A stretch of 32,387 nucleotides of DNA from a virus. This document shows positions 1 through 7,885 of this stretch, piece by piece. The notes under the pieces were generated by a model. The model worked only from the letters and a program-made list of their open reading frames with translations, was not told the DNA's origin and ran no database searches. The DNA lies in the IMG/VR virus record IMGVR_UViG_3300004782_000003, positions 1 to 32,387 of that record. One strand, given 5' to 3'. Within the stretch, counting starts at the first letter, position 1; each line of letters opens with the position of its first letter. A program made the position numbers and the translations under genes.

Positions 1-66
1 TTCTAATTCTTTTAGTTCAATTTTTAATTGATATTTTATAAAATCTAATAATTCTTGTTTTTTCAT
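1..66 (-). CDS. First early gene, N-terminal part (continues at the other window end)
   Basis: An ATG at 66-64 with the ribosome site AAGAGGG opens a frame of 22 codons (MKKQELLDFI...) that is still open at base 1. The frame at the opposite end of the window (32387-32232) has no start, is in the same phase, and completes it, giving a lysine- and glutamate-rich protein of about 70-73 residues. It is the first gene behind the strong promoter at 114-142. Function is unknown. The join rests on in-frame continuity and a shared 9-bp terminal sequence (TTCTAATTC), so it is inferred. Confidence 0.7.
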   Translation of the reverse strand, partial: MKKQELLDFIKYQLKIELKELE

Positions 67-113
67 TTTATTTCCCTCTTTCTTTCTTGCCAACTCTTTG
101 GTTGACTGTCTTA

Positions 114-142
114 ATTATAGCACCTATAATAGCACTTGTCAA
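114..142 (-). promoter_or_regulatory. Early promoter with a palindrome on the -10 box
   Basis: On the minus strand the -35 box is TTGACA (142-137) and the -10 box TATAAT (119-114), separated by exactly 17 bp, a perfect sigma-A consensus. A perfect palindrome ATTATAG-cac-CTATAAT (114-130) covers the -10 box and most of the spacer. The same palindrome type sits in the same place at the promoter at 22456-22484, so both are probably controlled by one regulator. It drives the early operon that begins at 66. Confidence 0.85.
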
Positions 143-202
143 CTACTAATTTTATTTATTTTTTACTTTACATTTTGGCATAGAAAAAGACTAGTATTTC
201 AA

Positions 203-1030
203 CTAATCTTCCTTTATATATAAGACATCTCCCTTTTTGATTATTATATGATATAGTTTTGTTTTTTTACTTGTAAATATTTGTTTCGGCATATTTGCAA
301 CTTGCAATTCGCACAAATGTAATTTATCTTGCAACGCCGTTTTTTCCTGCGTCTGTTTAATAACAATTGCGTTTAACTCGTCGATCGTTTTTGTTTGCTC
401 ACTTTCAATATGCTTGTATCGGTCTAATTCCTTACTTAATAACCTTTTTTCCTCACTTTTAGCAACTATCTCACTTGATAACATCTCATTAGTGCGCTTA
501 TATGCCTCTAATTCTTGTTTTAACGCCTCTATCTGCTTTGTTAAGTCATTTATAGTACTAGCACTAGGTTCGTTGTTAAAGTCGCTTAAATCGGTTAATT
601 TAGTGGTTTTAGAGTATACTACTATAACATAGTTTCCATAACCAGTCGGCGAATTGCCAACTGCGACTACTAATCCAGGATATGATCTATTCCAAACTAA
701 TTGTCGGCTGTTTTTTATTCCGTTGATAATGTCGTACGCATAATGGTTTTCATAGCCTAACCAATTTGTCGTGATTTTCGTTTTACCATTTTCCCAAATA
801 TCGTTGCTTATGAAATACTCACATTCTTGCTTGTTCGGTTTATAAATATCTTTCATACTAGCCAAAGTCCACGATTTTGTCATTATGCCCTCAATGACCA
901 TTAAGTGCAAATGAACCCCATTAGATTTGCCTGTATTACCCTCTATACCGATTTTATCGCCGTATTTGAGTGTTTGTCCAAGTTTCGCATTTACACTATT
1001 TAAATGCCCGTATAACACACTATAAATCAT
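203..1030 (-). CDS. Circularly permuted M23 (LytM-like) peptidase, probable endolysin
   Basis: 275 aa, start set by AAAGGAGG upstream of ATG 1030. M23 zinc endopeptidases cut peptidoglycan cross-links or stems and normally run HxxxD, then GYGNYVxIxH, YxxLYxHL, GD.IG..GNTG and HxH. Here the second half comes first: YSVLYGHL (3-10), GDKIGIEGNTGKS (24-36), HLH (40-42). The first half follows: HYAYD (H96, D100) and TGYGNYVIVV (129-138). All zinc ligands and the catalytic His are therefore present but in swapped order. Residues ~155-245 form a long coiled coil; no recognised wall-binding domain is seen. It follows the holin, which supports a lysis role; a virion-associated hydrolase is the alternative. 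The family is confident; activity of the permuted fold is inferred. Confidence 0.8.
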   Translation of the reverse strand: MIYSVLYGHLNSVNAKLGQTLKYGDKIGIEGNTGKSNGVHLHLMVIEGIMTKSWTLASMKDIYKPNKQECEYFISNDIWENGKTKITTNWLGYENHYAYDIINGIKNSRQLVWNRSYPGLVVAVGNSPTGYGNYVIVVYSKTTKLTDLSDFNNEPSASTINDLTKQIEALKQELEAYKRTNEMLSSEIVAKSEEKRLLSKELDRYKHIESEQTKTIDELNAIVIKQTQEKTALQDKLHLCELQVANMPKQIFTSKKTKLYHIIIKKGDVLYIKED

Positions 1031-1161
1031 ATGTTCCTCCTTTTGTTGACAAATCTACTTATAAAAAGAATTTTGTCCGTAAGTTTGCCAATATATCATA
1101 ACTTATTTTGTAACTTTTTATGCAATTTAGGAATTGTATTCCCAATTTACATAACTTTTGA

Positions 1162-1196
1162 CAAAAAATGCACAAAATATTCAAAAGTTGTGCATT
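1162..1196 (-). terminator. Rho-independent terminator after the holin gene
   Basis: Minus-strand stem AATGCACAA / TTGTGCATT (196-188 pairing with 175-167, 9 perfect pairs) with a 12-nt loop, running into a TTTTTT tract. It lies 11 bases past the holin stop and before the lysin, which would then depend on read-through or a promoter in 1031-1160. The rest of that gap has an AT-rich run and an imperfect palindrome centred on GGAATACAATTCC (about 1128-1140), but no convincing -35/-10 pair. Confidence 0.8.
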
Positions 1197-1206
1197 CTAT
1201 GTCAGT

Positions 1207-1587
1207 TTAATATTTTATTTCAGTAATTTCTTCTTCTAATTCGTCATCAATCTCTTGCTCAATCTCTTTTATCATTTTCTCAACTTGTAAAATGTCTTTC
1301 AGATTAAGCAATGCTTTTCCAACATACATTACAATTGCCGATTTGATAAGCAAGTCAGGTGCAAGTTCTATATCGCCAACACTTACTAATCCAAATATCT
1401 TATCATACACAACCGCAGTTGCAATGAATGAATATGAAATAATAAATGCTTTACCAATTCCGATTAACAATTTTTTCAAGTCAAATTTATAACTCATTGT
1501 TTCTAAATTGAAATATAGTCCCGTCATAATGTTCGCCGAAATTGCGATGAATAAATATGGTAGTAAATCTAATATTATTTTAATCAT
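1207..1587 (-). CDS. Holin
   Basis: 126 aa. Three hydrophobic segments are visible (about 5-25, 44-66 and 80-98), followed by a charged, very acidic C-terminus (EIEQEIDDELEEEITEI). This is the usual plan of phage holins that permeabilise the membrane at the end of infection. The gene lies between the tail-fibre-like gene and the M23 lysin, has a GGAGG ribosome site before ATG 1587, and is followed by a strong terminator. No single holin Pfam family is obvious to me by eye; the assignment rests on topology and position. Confidence 0.7.
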   Translation of the reverse strand: MIKIILDLLPYLFIAISANIMTGLYFNLETMSYKFDLKKLLIGIGKAFIISYSFIATAVVYDKIFGLVSVGDIELAPDLLIKSAIVMYVGKALLNLKDILQVEKMIKEIEQEIDDELEEEITEIKY

Positions 1588-1596
1588 AAATCCTCC

Positions 1597-2379
1597 TTAT
1601 AAATAAGCACATACTGCTTTGATTATCAATGGTGATAAAGAACCAGCTGCTATCAAGTTAGCTCCGTTTGTTCCAGTTGTTCTTGATAAAAAATAGTATG
1701 TTGTTTTAGATGCTAAGATAACTGGTTTTACTTTATATAATTGGTTATACATATCCAGCGTTGCAGAAGCACCACTCATTCCCGAAAATGTTGTAAATTC
1801 TGTATCGCTTTCACTATTATTTGCAGTTGATAAAGTCGCTTGATATCTCATTGTTGTTTGCGCTGCTGTTGTCGACATTGCAACTGGCGCTTCAAAACTA
1901 ACATTCCAATTTCCTATTGGTATTGAAATTGTTGTTGTTCCTAAATTATACCAAACATTTTGTGTCGGCGTTGCTTGAGAAATATTACTTGTTATTTTTG
2001 TAATTACACTCCATTTATTAGGGTTCATTGGAAATCCTTGTGGCGCTTTCCCTGCACTAAACCATACACTCGTAATCGCTGTGTTTGTAAGTGTGTAGTC
2101 AGTTCCACCATACATAGTTACGTAAATATCACTACCAACTAATTGTGTTGCTGTAATTATAAAGTATTTATAACTCGCACCTTGTAGTACCCTTACTTTC
2201 ATACCTATACTTATGTCATCAATAAAATCATTGTTAAGTATCATTATAAATGTAGGCGCGTCAGCACTTGAATAACTTGCCGTCCACTGACTTGACATTT
2301 TAGTCCAACCGCCCGCAAACATATTCATCGCTATTTGGTCAATCGGCGTATTTGTACTTGGTTCATTTTCCCAAAACAT
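1597..2379 (-). CDS. Putative tail fibre / receptor-binding protein
   Basis: 260 aa, rich in Thr, Ser, Asn and aromatic residues and lacking charged helices, typical of beta-rich fibre or tip proteins. A short N-terminal part (1-30) with NMFAGGWTKMSSQW precedes a beta-rich region, and the C-terminal half (from about 130) resembles a jelly-roll-like sandwich. It is the last structural gene before the holin, where receptor-binding proteins usually sit in siphoviruses. The ribosome site AAGGAG precedes ATG 2379. No specific family is recognised. Confidence 0.5.
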   Translation of the reverse strand: MFWENEPSTNTPIDQIAMNMFAGGWTKMSSQWTASYSSADAPTFIMILNNDFIDDISIGMKVRVLQGASYKYFIITATQLVGSDIYVTMYGGTDYTLTNTAITSVWFSAGKAPQGFPMNPNKWSVITKITSNISQATPTQNVWYNLGTTTISIPIGNWNVSFEAPVAMSTTAAQTTMRYQATLSTANNSESDTEFTTFSGMSGASATLDMYNQLYKVKPVILASKTTYYFLSRTTGTNGANLIAAGSLSPLIIKAVCAYL

Positions 2380-2391
2380 ATAATCATCTCC

Positions 2392-2514
2392 TTATCTATG
2401 TTTTCCGCAACGGATACAAACATTGTTTATATCGTATAAATGCCCGAACAATAAACATTGTAAATTGAACGCTAGCATTGCGAATGGTTTAAGAAACATT
2501 TTTATAAATCTCAT
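2392..2514 (-). CDS. Small protein with CxxC C-terminus
   Basis: 40 aa, start set by AGGAGGTGG eight bases before ATG 2514. The N-terminal half is hydrophobic (FLKPFAMLAFNLQCLLFGH) and the tail holds NVCIRCGKHR, a CxxC knuckle seen at the end of many very small phage proteins. It overlaps the end of the preceding gene by 26 bases in another frame and ends 13 bases before the fibre-like gene, so it is translated in the same operon. Function is unknown; a membrane-proximal metal-binding peptide is the most that can be said. Confidence 0.6.
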   Translation of the reverse strand: MRFIKMFLKPFAMLAFNLQCLLFGHLYDINNVCIRCGKHR

Positions 2515-2899
2515 ATGTTTCCACCTCCTCTTTTATATTTGACTTTATTTGGTTAGTAGTTAGCGCCAAATAGTTGTTTAAAAAACTTAATATAATCCAA
2601 CCTGCTGTGGTCGTGATTATTGTTTTTGTTATCGTTTTTAACAACATTTGCGACTTTTTTGCGTCTTGGTTTTCCAGCTCGCAAGTGCGCATATCTAGTC
2701 CTTTTATCTTTTCGTCAAACTTCATCTCGAACTTCTCGAATAATTCAATAGTTTTGATGTTCCCGTCGGCGACCGCTTTTGTTATCATTGTTGACAATTC
2801 AAACTTATCTTTTAGCGCTTGCTTGTCTTGATTATGATAATTTTCCTCTAATCGTCTTACTCGCTCATCAAGTCCTAGCATTGTTTGTGTATCATTCAT
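2489..2899 (-). CDS. Coiled-coil protein with one membrane segment (XhlA/holin-accessory-like)
   Basis: 136 aa. A long charged helical region (1-90, LDERVRRLEENYHNQDK...) is followed by one hydrophobic segment (about 94-112, TIITTTAGWIILSFLNNYL) and a short charged tail. This plan resembles haemolysin XhlA-type proteins that sit next to holins and aid lysis, but baseplate-linked coiled-coil proteins look similar. It lies between the baseplate gene and the fibre/holin block. Function is tentative. Confidence 0.5.
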   Translation of the reverse strand: MNDTQTMLGLDERVRRLEENYHNQDKQALKDKFELSTMITKAVADGNIKTIELFEKFEMKFDEKIKGLDMRTCELENQDAKKSQMLLKTITKTIITTTAGWIILSFLNNYLALTTNQIKSNIKEEVETYEIYKNVS

Positions 2900-2905
2900 A
2901 TGTTG

Positions 2906-3874
2906 TTACCCTCTATCACACTTCCATAATATTTTAAATTCTTTTCCGCTAAAATCCATATCTAATTCTGGAACATTCAAATAAGTAATTGTCGTAAAAC
3001 TTTGCCCCGTTGGATAAGTTGCATTATACAACATTCCGTCATATTCAAATTTAACCGATTTTATTGCTCTATACTTCTGCGTTGGATATAATGTCGAACT
3101 TGGATAAAGTGTTGTCTTTGGATACAATATATTATTTTCAATATAATAATTAGGAAATCCGCTAAACTCCAACTGACCCGCTGCGGTTTTAGTAATTGTT
3201 AAATCATAAATGCTATATTCCTCGCAGACATCATCTCCGTCAGCTTCTCCACACAAGTAAATTTTACTCAACGCAGTCGTTCTAAAATCAACTTCATCAC
3301 TCGTTGGTAAATATCTATAATCCGGTGTTACTTGAAGCACTCCGTTTACATACAACTCTTTTATATTCTCGTTTGTTGATATTTCATCAGTCCTCGAAAT
3401 ATATAAAGCGTCAAAGAAACGATAAATAAAATCTAACTCGCGAATATCCAAATAAGACATTAAATAGTCATCTAAATATGTGCCACGACCAAATCCTAAA
3501 TAAGTTAATTCATTGCCTGTTTCAAATACTCCGCCAAAATTAAATGTACTTGTAATAACTCTCGTTTTATCAGTCAAATATTCCGTAACATTTTTAAACG
3601 AACTTTCGGTATCATACAACATAGTTGTTGAAGCGTCCGTCAGCGTGTTTGCCTGTGTCGTAATAAACGCGCTATAAAATAATTTTAAGTTTGGTTTTGT
3701 ATAATCGCCAACAAATTGCGGGAACAAACTTTCGCCCAAATCGGTCGGCAACATATAAAACAATACATAGTCCAAATAATTATCAAGCAGCCTATTTTTC
3801 AAGGTCAACTTTTTAACTATTTTTCCGTCTTTTTCAAACAGCAAGTCAACTTGCTTATTCTCCATTTTAAACAT
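2906..3874 (-). CDS. Baseplate / upper tail protein
   Basis: About 322 aa counting from ATG 3874. I prefer this start to TTG 3883 because GGAG directly abuts the TTG but sits 9 bases before the ATG. The protein is beta-rich with few helices and holds a short internal repeat of TLYPSS/TLYPT type near residue 265. It directly follows and overlaps the tail hub gene, the place of a second baseplate or tip protein. No enzymatic motif is seen. It is probably a virion component linking the hub to the fibre; the exact role is not recognised. Confidence 0.5.
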   Translation of the reverse strand: MFKMENKQVDLLFEKDGKIVKKLTLKNRLLDNYLDYVLFYMLPTDLGESLFPQFVGDYTKPNLKLFYSAFITTQANTLTDASTTMLYDTESSFKNVTEYLTDKTRVITSTFNFGGVFETGNELTYLGFGRGTYLDDYLMSYLDIRELDFIYRFFDALYISRTDEISTNENIKELYVNGVLQVTPDYRYLPTSDEVDFRTTALSKIYLCGEADGDDVCEEYSIYDLTITKTAAGQLEFSGFPNYYIENNILYPKTTLYPSSTLYPTQKYRAIKSVKFEYDGMLYNATYPTGQSFTTITYLNVPELDMDFSGKEFKILWKCDRG

Positions 3875-5396
3875 TAACTTCAACTCCGTCCACTAATACA
3901 TTTTGAGATAATACAGTCTTCTCATCTTGACTGTATAATACCTGCATTATATTCTTGATATCATTCTCGTCAACTTCGACATCCGGCTTCCTAAATATAT
4001 CAATATAATTCTCTTTTAAATTACTTGACCTCGTTTCAATTCGTAAACTTTCAACTCCGCCATTGTTCATATATTCAATATCGGTAATTATATAACTGCC
4101 CGCATTTATAAAAAACTGCGGTAAATCTATTGTTATCTTATTAGTAAGTTTTATTTTGTTTTTCAATGTTGTAAAGCTCGCATTATCGCTATTCCCTTTT
4201 AGTCCAATTTCAACAATATTATTTTGTCTATTATTTTGACTTAATAAAGACTTCGCATATTCGGTTAACTCCGCAACTGTAAAATACTTACCATACATCT
4301 GCACCGAACTTTCAACAATTCCAGAAGTGTTTAAAACTCCCTTGTTTGCCTCAATCTCAACTGGATCGATATATGTTGCTTTAAACTTTTCTAAAACACA
4401 AGCTGAATATAGTAACTCCAATATTCCGTCCGGACCGCGATATTTAAATCCCACAATCGTATTATCGTTGTTCTGACTTTTTTCTAATAGTATCAACTTC
4501 GCTGCGTCCTCATCATCAACGCCTAATATTCCGATATCGGCAGGAAATACTATAACTCCCGTACTAAATGATAAAGTGTAATTCTTTGGTGTAAATCCAC
4601 CCTCTAACACTTCAAATCTTAATGCCAAGTCGCTGTTTTTAACTCTGCTAACTGCGTTGTTAGAAATAGTAACCGGTGTGTTAAATTTATAACTTTCGCC
4701 TTGTGTCAATTCACTTATAAAATAGTTTGGATTTCCATCATTTATTAAATAGAAGTTGTTTAGGCTTAACTTATTCGTATAATCAACCGCCTCGAACTTT
4801 GGTATTAAATATTCAATTCCGCTTTCTTCAATAGTTCCCGAAATATCAAGCACCGCTTCCGAAGCAATAATTCCGTCAATAGTTCTTAAATAAATCTTTT
4901 TCAACTCATCTACATAATAAGTAAACGAAAATCTATTTGCCAACTCATCAAGCGCCTTTTCAACTATCTGCGAAGAATATATCTTACTAAAAGACAAGTT
5001 TTCCGGCAAGTCGTTATATTCTATTGTAAATCCGTCCTTACTTACTAAATCAGCAAGTATCGAAACAACACCCGCTTTTACAGTCAAGTTTGTGATGGTC
5101 TTTGATACAGTTCTTTTTGAAAAGTAGGTCTGTGGTGTCAACAAACTTATTGATAAGATCGCCGGAGTTTCCGAAGAAACGAACTTTGGAAGCGCAAAAC
5201 TATCAACATACCCGTAAAAAATAACTGTGCTATCTTCCAAAATCTTAACTTCCTGATATTTGACCGGTAAATCTGCAACAACTTTATCTCTAAAATCTAT
5301 TTGTATATCGCTGAATTTCGTTTCTCGGCTCGAAGTACTTATTGTCGGTCTATTTAATAAACAATAATCGGTGTCGTTAAATCTCGCTACTATCAT
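3867..5396 (-). CDS. Tail hub / Tal-like tail tip protein
   Basis: 509 aa. It follows the tape measure gene directly, where distal tail and hub proteins are encoded. The N-terminal ~100 residues (FNDTDYCLLNRPTIS... KILEDSTVIFYGYVDS) resemble the first beta domain of gp27/Tal-like hub proteins (self-association around the tail tube end), and residues ~100-400 are a mixed beta domain. No separate Dit gene is visible between the tape measure and this one, so it may combine adaptor and hub roles. Family recognition is by general pattern and position. Confidence 0.6.
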   Translation of the reverse strand: MIVARFNDTDYCLLNRPTISTSSRETKFSDIQIDFRDKVVADLPVKYQEVKILEDSTVIFYGYVDSFALPKFVSSETPAILSISLLTPQTYFSKRTVSKTITNLTVKAGVVSILADLVSKDGFTIEYNDLPENLSFSKIYSSQIVEKALDELANRFSFTYYVDELKKIYLRTIDGIIASEAVLDISGTIEESGIEYLIPKFEAVDYTNKLSLNNFYLINDGNPNYFISELTQGESYKFNTPVTISNNAVSRVKNSDLALRFEVLEGGFTPKNYTLSFSTGVIVFPADIGILGVDDEDAAKLILLEKSQNNDNTIVGFKYRGPDGILELLYSACVLEKFKATYIDPVEIEANKGVLNTSGIVESSVQMYGKYFTVAELTEYAKSLLSQNNRQNNIVEIGLKGNSDNASFTTLKNKIKLTNKITIDLPQFFINAGSYIITDIEYMNNGGVESLRIETRSSNLKENYIDIFRKPDVEVDENDIKNIMQVLYSQDEKTVLSQNVLVDGVEVNV

Positions 5397-6874
5397 TATA
5401 AATTACCTCCTCCAAGTTTTACTGTTTGCGTGATGTAAGGTGTTAAGCCTCTACTAACAACGCGTCCGTCCAACTCGATATTTGGCTGTTGAACATAAAT
5501 CGTTGTCATTCCGTTTATGCCACTTCCACCCGCTGCTGGATTATATTTTTTAGGTACGACTGCTTCGCCTTGGTGTAAGAATGCAAGTCCGTCTCCTTGT
5601 ACCATATTTGTTCCAACATCTAACATTGGTATTTTAGGTATTGAAAATGTTAAGTTTTTAATTTTCTTTTGTCCAAGTCCTTCAAGTATTCCGTTCATAC
5701 CATCTATTAAAACGTTCAAAGGTGTTAAAGCGTTTTTAACAAAAAAGTTAATTCCACCCACTAAATTATTTATCATACTATTAAACATATTTGTAATGCC
5801 TTTAAAAATATTCCAAAGTCCGGTTTTTAACCAATTGAACGAAGTCATAAATGCTTTTGCGACTTCATTAGCAGCCCATTTAACTTTATCAAAATGTTTT
5901 ACTAATAATATAATTGCAATTATAATTGCTCCTATAACTAGAACAATCGGGTTCATCGCTAAAAAGTTTAATGCAAGTGAAACACCTTTTATTACTGTTA
6001 TTAAGTTTCCAAAAATAACTAACAATGGTCCCATAACTGCAATAACACCAAGAATAATCAATATAGTTTTCTTTTGTCCATCAGTCAATTGACTAAACCA
6101 CGAAACAACACTTGATAATCCTGTAACTAATTTCAACGCAATTGGTAATAATATAGCGCCCATTTGTGTTGATAATTCTTTTATCTTCTCGCCGGCCATT
6201 CTACTTTGGTTCGCCATTCCGTCGCTAGTTCTTGCAAAGTCGCCTTGTGCTTTTGAAGTCTTTTCCATTACAAATTGATATCTCAATTGTACTTTTTCCG
6301 CTTGTGTCATTTTGTCTATTGTTTTTTTTATCTTTTTAACGCGTCTAAACTCCTCTAAATTTGTTTCGGTCATTACTATTCCTAAACCTTTTAAACTCTC
6401 TGTCTCGCCCGTAAAAATGCCTTTTAACGCGGTAGAAGCTACATCTTGTCGAACATTCTTAAACGAAGCTAAGTCAGCTGATAATTGTGTCAACTCCATT
6501 GCCATATCCGCAGCGCCATCTTCGGCAATTCCCATACCTGTACCCATATCGCCGAATAACGCTGCGCTATCTAGTGCTGTTTGTTGTGCTAACCCCATTG
6601 ATTTGATAGAAGTTTTCGCCCAATTTTTTACACCTTGTGCACTGTCGCCGAACGAAACATTTACTTTATTTATTGTTTCATCTAAATCGCTCGCCATTTT
6701 AACACTTGCAACGCCTAAACCAACGATTGGCAAGGTCAATCCCATTGTCAATCCTTTTCCTGCATTTTTAAACTTATTGCTCAAAGCGTCGGCTTTTTGT
6801 CCAAGACTATCCATATGCTTATTAGCACTTGTTTCGTCCAAGGTAACTTTTATTTTTAATTCTCCGTCATTCAT
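5396..6874 (-). CDS. Tail tape measure protein
   Basis: 492 aa. The N-terminus is a helical Gly/Ala/Lys-rich region with the typical tape-measure run (MASDLDETINKVNVSFGDSAQGV), followed by hydrophobic segments at about 268-330 (ILIILGVIAVMGPLLVIFGN and IVLVIGAIIIAIILLV) and a C-terminal region with GDGLAFLHQGEAVVPKKYNP, a motif common at the end of tape measures. The protein sets tail length and is ejected ahead of DNA. At 492 residues it predicts a short flexible tail, using the usual ~0.15 nm per residue. It is preceded by the chaperone pair as expected. Confidence 0.9.
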   Translation of the reverse strand: MNDGELKIKVTLDETSANKHMDSLGQKADALSNKFKNAGKGLTMGLTLPIVGLGVASVKMASDLDETINKVNVSFGDSAQGVKNWAKTSIKSMGLAQQTALDSAALFGDMGTGMGIAEDGAADMAMELTQLSADLASFKNVRQDVASTALKGIFTGETESLKGLGIVMTETNLEEFRRVKKIKKTIDKMTQAEKVQLRYQFVMEKTSKAQGDFARTSDGMANQSRMAGEKIKELSTQMGAILLPIALKLVTGLSSVVSWFSQLTDGQKKTILIILGVIAVMGPLLVIFGNLITVIKGVSLALNFLAMNPIVLVIGAIIIAIILLVKHFDKVKWAANEVAKAFMTSFNWLKTGLWNIFKGITNMFNSMINNLVGGINFFVKNALTPLNVLIDGMNGILEGLGQKKIKNLTFSIPKIPMLDVGTNMVQGDGLAFLHQGEAVVPKKYNPAAGGSGINGMTTIYVQQPNIELDGRVVSRGLTPYITQTVKLGGGNL

Positions 6875-7496
6875 TTATATCACCCGCTTTCGTCTTTACG
6901 TAATTGTATAATCTTTCAAGTCCGCTATCTATTGACTTTGGATTTGGAAGAGCATATTGTCTTTTTTTATCCATATTGAACTTGTGTTCTTTTTGTTCGG
7001 CAGTTTTATAACTTCCGCTCGGTTTCTCATAAGTCCTATATTGAATAACTTTTCCTATTGTTGAATGTTCTTGTAAAAATATTCCCTCCAAAATTGTATC
7101 GAACTCCCACCAAGATATATTATCTTTGTTTAAGTCAATCCCCATTTTTTTAAAGTCAACATAATAATATTTAAAATCAAGTTCAAGGTCAAAGACTTTT
7201 TCGCCTCCACCTTTATTATTCGTATTAAATAAATATTTTGCTATTTCATCAAGAACGAAAGACCTATCTTTCTCCTCAATTTCTATTTTTAATAATTCCA
7301 TACCTTTTCGTACTTTAAAATTATTGTCAAAATCACTAGAAAACAGATTTAAAAGGCTTAAAACAACCTTAAAAGATAAATCAATTTTATATATTCTATC
7401 GTCAATTTTTAAGGTGTCTAATTGCCCGAAATCTTGCGTAGGTCGGAAATCATAGTATTTGAACGTTCTGCCTTTTTCCCTATAAAGGCTTTCCAA
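6867..7496 (-). CDS. Tail assembly chaperone, second frame (Gp15-like)
   Basis: 209 aa as read from TTG 7496, with the Gp15-family look (FRPTQDFGQLDTLKIDDRIYKIDLSFKVVLSLL... YYVDFKKMGIDL). It overlaps the upstream gene by 79 bases in the -1 frame, and the TTG follows directly on a run of eight T (minus strand). I infer that it is mostly made as the C-terminal part of a -1 frameshift product with the preceding ORF, like lambda G/GT. It would chaperone tape measure and tail tube assembly. Independent TTG initiation is the alternative, but no good ribosome site precedes it. Confidence 0.75.
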   Translation of the reverse strand: MESLYREKGRTFKYYDFRPTQDFGQLDTLKIDDRIYKIDLSFKVVLSLLNLFSSDFDNNFKVRKGMELLKIEIEEKDRSFVLDEIAKYLFNTNNKGGGEKVFDLELDFKYYYVDFKKMGIDLNKDNISWWEFDTILEGIFLQEHSTIGKVIQYRTYEKPSGSYKTAEQKEHKFNMDKKRQYALPNPKSIDSGLERLYNYVKTKAGDINE

Positions 7497-7837
7497 AAAA
7501 AATCAAACATTGCCTCGGTCATTTCTAAATACTTAAACTCGCCTACTGCCTCTTTAAATGGTGCTTTATGTTCTTTAAAACATATGTCCTCGAAGCGTTC
7601 TTGATTTGCAATTGTTATTTCGTTTATTCTTTGGTCGGCTTTTTCTTTATCTTCATCATTCAACTTATTATAATTTTTAGCAATTTTTAAACTTTCCTCG
7701 TTTATAATAATTTCGTTAATCTCTTTATTCTCCGCTCCTGTCAATTGCATTTGAAATTCGTAAATTGTTTCCCCGTTCTCATTTTCTGCCTTTATAGTTT
7801 CATCAACTTCGTATTTTTTACTTGTTAATACTATCAT
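7418..7837 (-). CDS. Tail assembly chaperone, first frame
   Basis: 139 aa, acidic and helical (NEIIINEESLKIAKNYNKLNDEDKEKADQ), between the major tail protein and the Gp15-like ORF. It starts at ATG 7837 behind AAGGAGG. The C-terminal region holds FDFFWKAFIGKKAE, encoded across the T8 slippery run. Read-through without slippage gives the 139-residue protein; slippage gives a fusion of about 320 residues. Position and overlap are what identify it; the sequence itself is not strongly diagnostic. Confidence 0.75.
   Translation of the reverse strand: MIVLTSKKYEVDETIKAENENGETIYEFQMQLTGAENKEINEIIINEESLKIAKNYNKLNDEDKEKADQRINEITIANQERFEDICFKEHKAPFKEAVGEFKYLEMTEAMFDFFWKAFIGKKAERSNTMISDLRKISGN
7495..7502 (-). 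promoter_or_regulatory. Programmed -1 frameshift slippery site
   Basis: The minus strand reads GAT TTT TTT TGG in the upstream chaperone frame: a T TTT TTT heptamer of the X-XXY-YYZ form inside a T8 run. A -1 slip moves ribosomes into TTG GAA AGC CTT, exactly the start of the Gp15-like frame. A second weaker candidate is GGG AAA AAG, about 20 bases downstream. Frameshifting in this gene pair is established in many long-tailed phages; its use here is inferred. Confidence 0.65.
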
Positions 7838-7857
7838 TTCTTTTCCTCCTTATATAT

Positions 7858-7885
7858 AAAAATAAGAGAGCATAATAGCTCCCTT
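7858..7885 (-). terminator. Terminator overlapping the stop of the major tail protein gene
   Basis: Minus-strand stem AAGGGAGC / GCTCTCTT (885-878 with 871-864, 8 pairs including one G-U), loop TATTAT, then ATTTTT. The TAA stop of the upstream gene (7884-7886) lies in the stem, so ribosomes finishing the major tail protein would disturb the hairpin. Partial termination here would keep major tail protein mRNA in excess over minor tail genes. Confidence 0.75.

Noticed and set aside
151-182. Possible 9-codon basic leader peptide (MPKCKVKNK) before the early promoter
   Set aside because: It lies upstream of the promoter, has no ribosome site and no supporting context.
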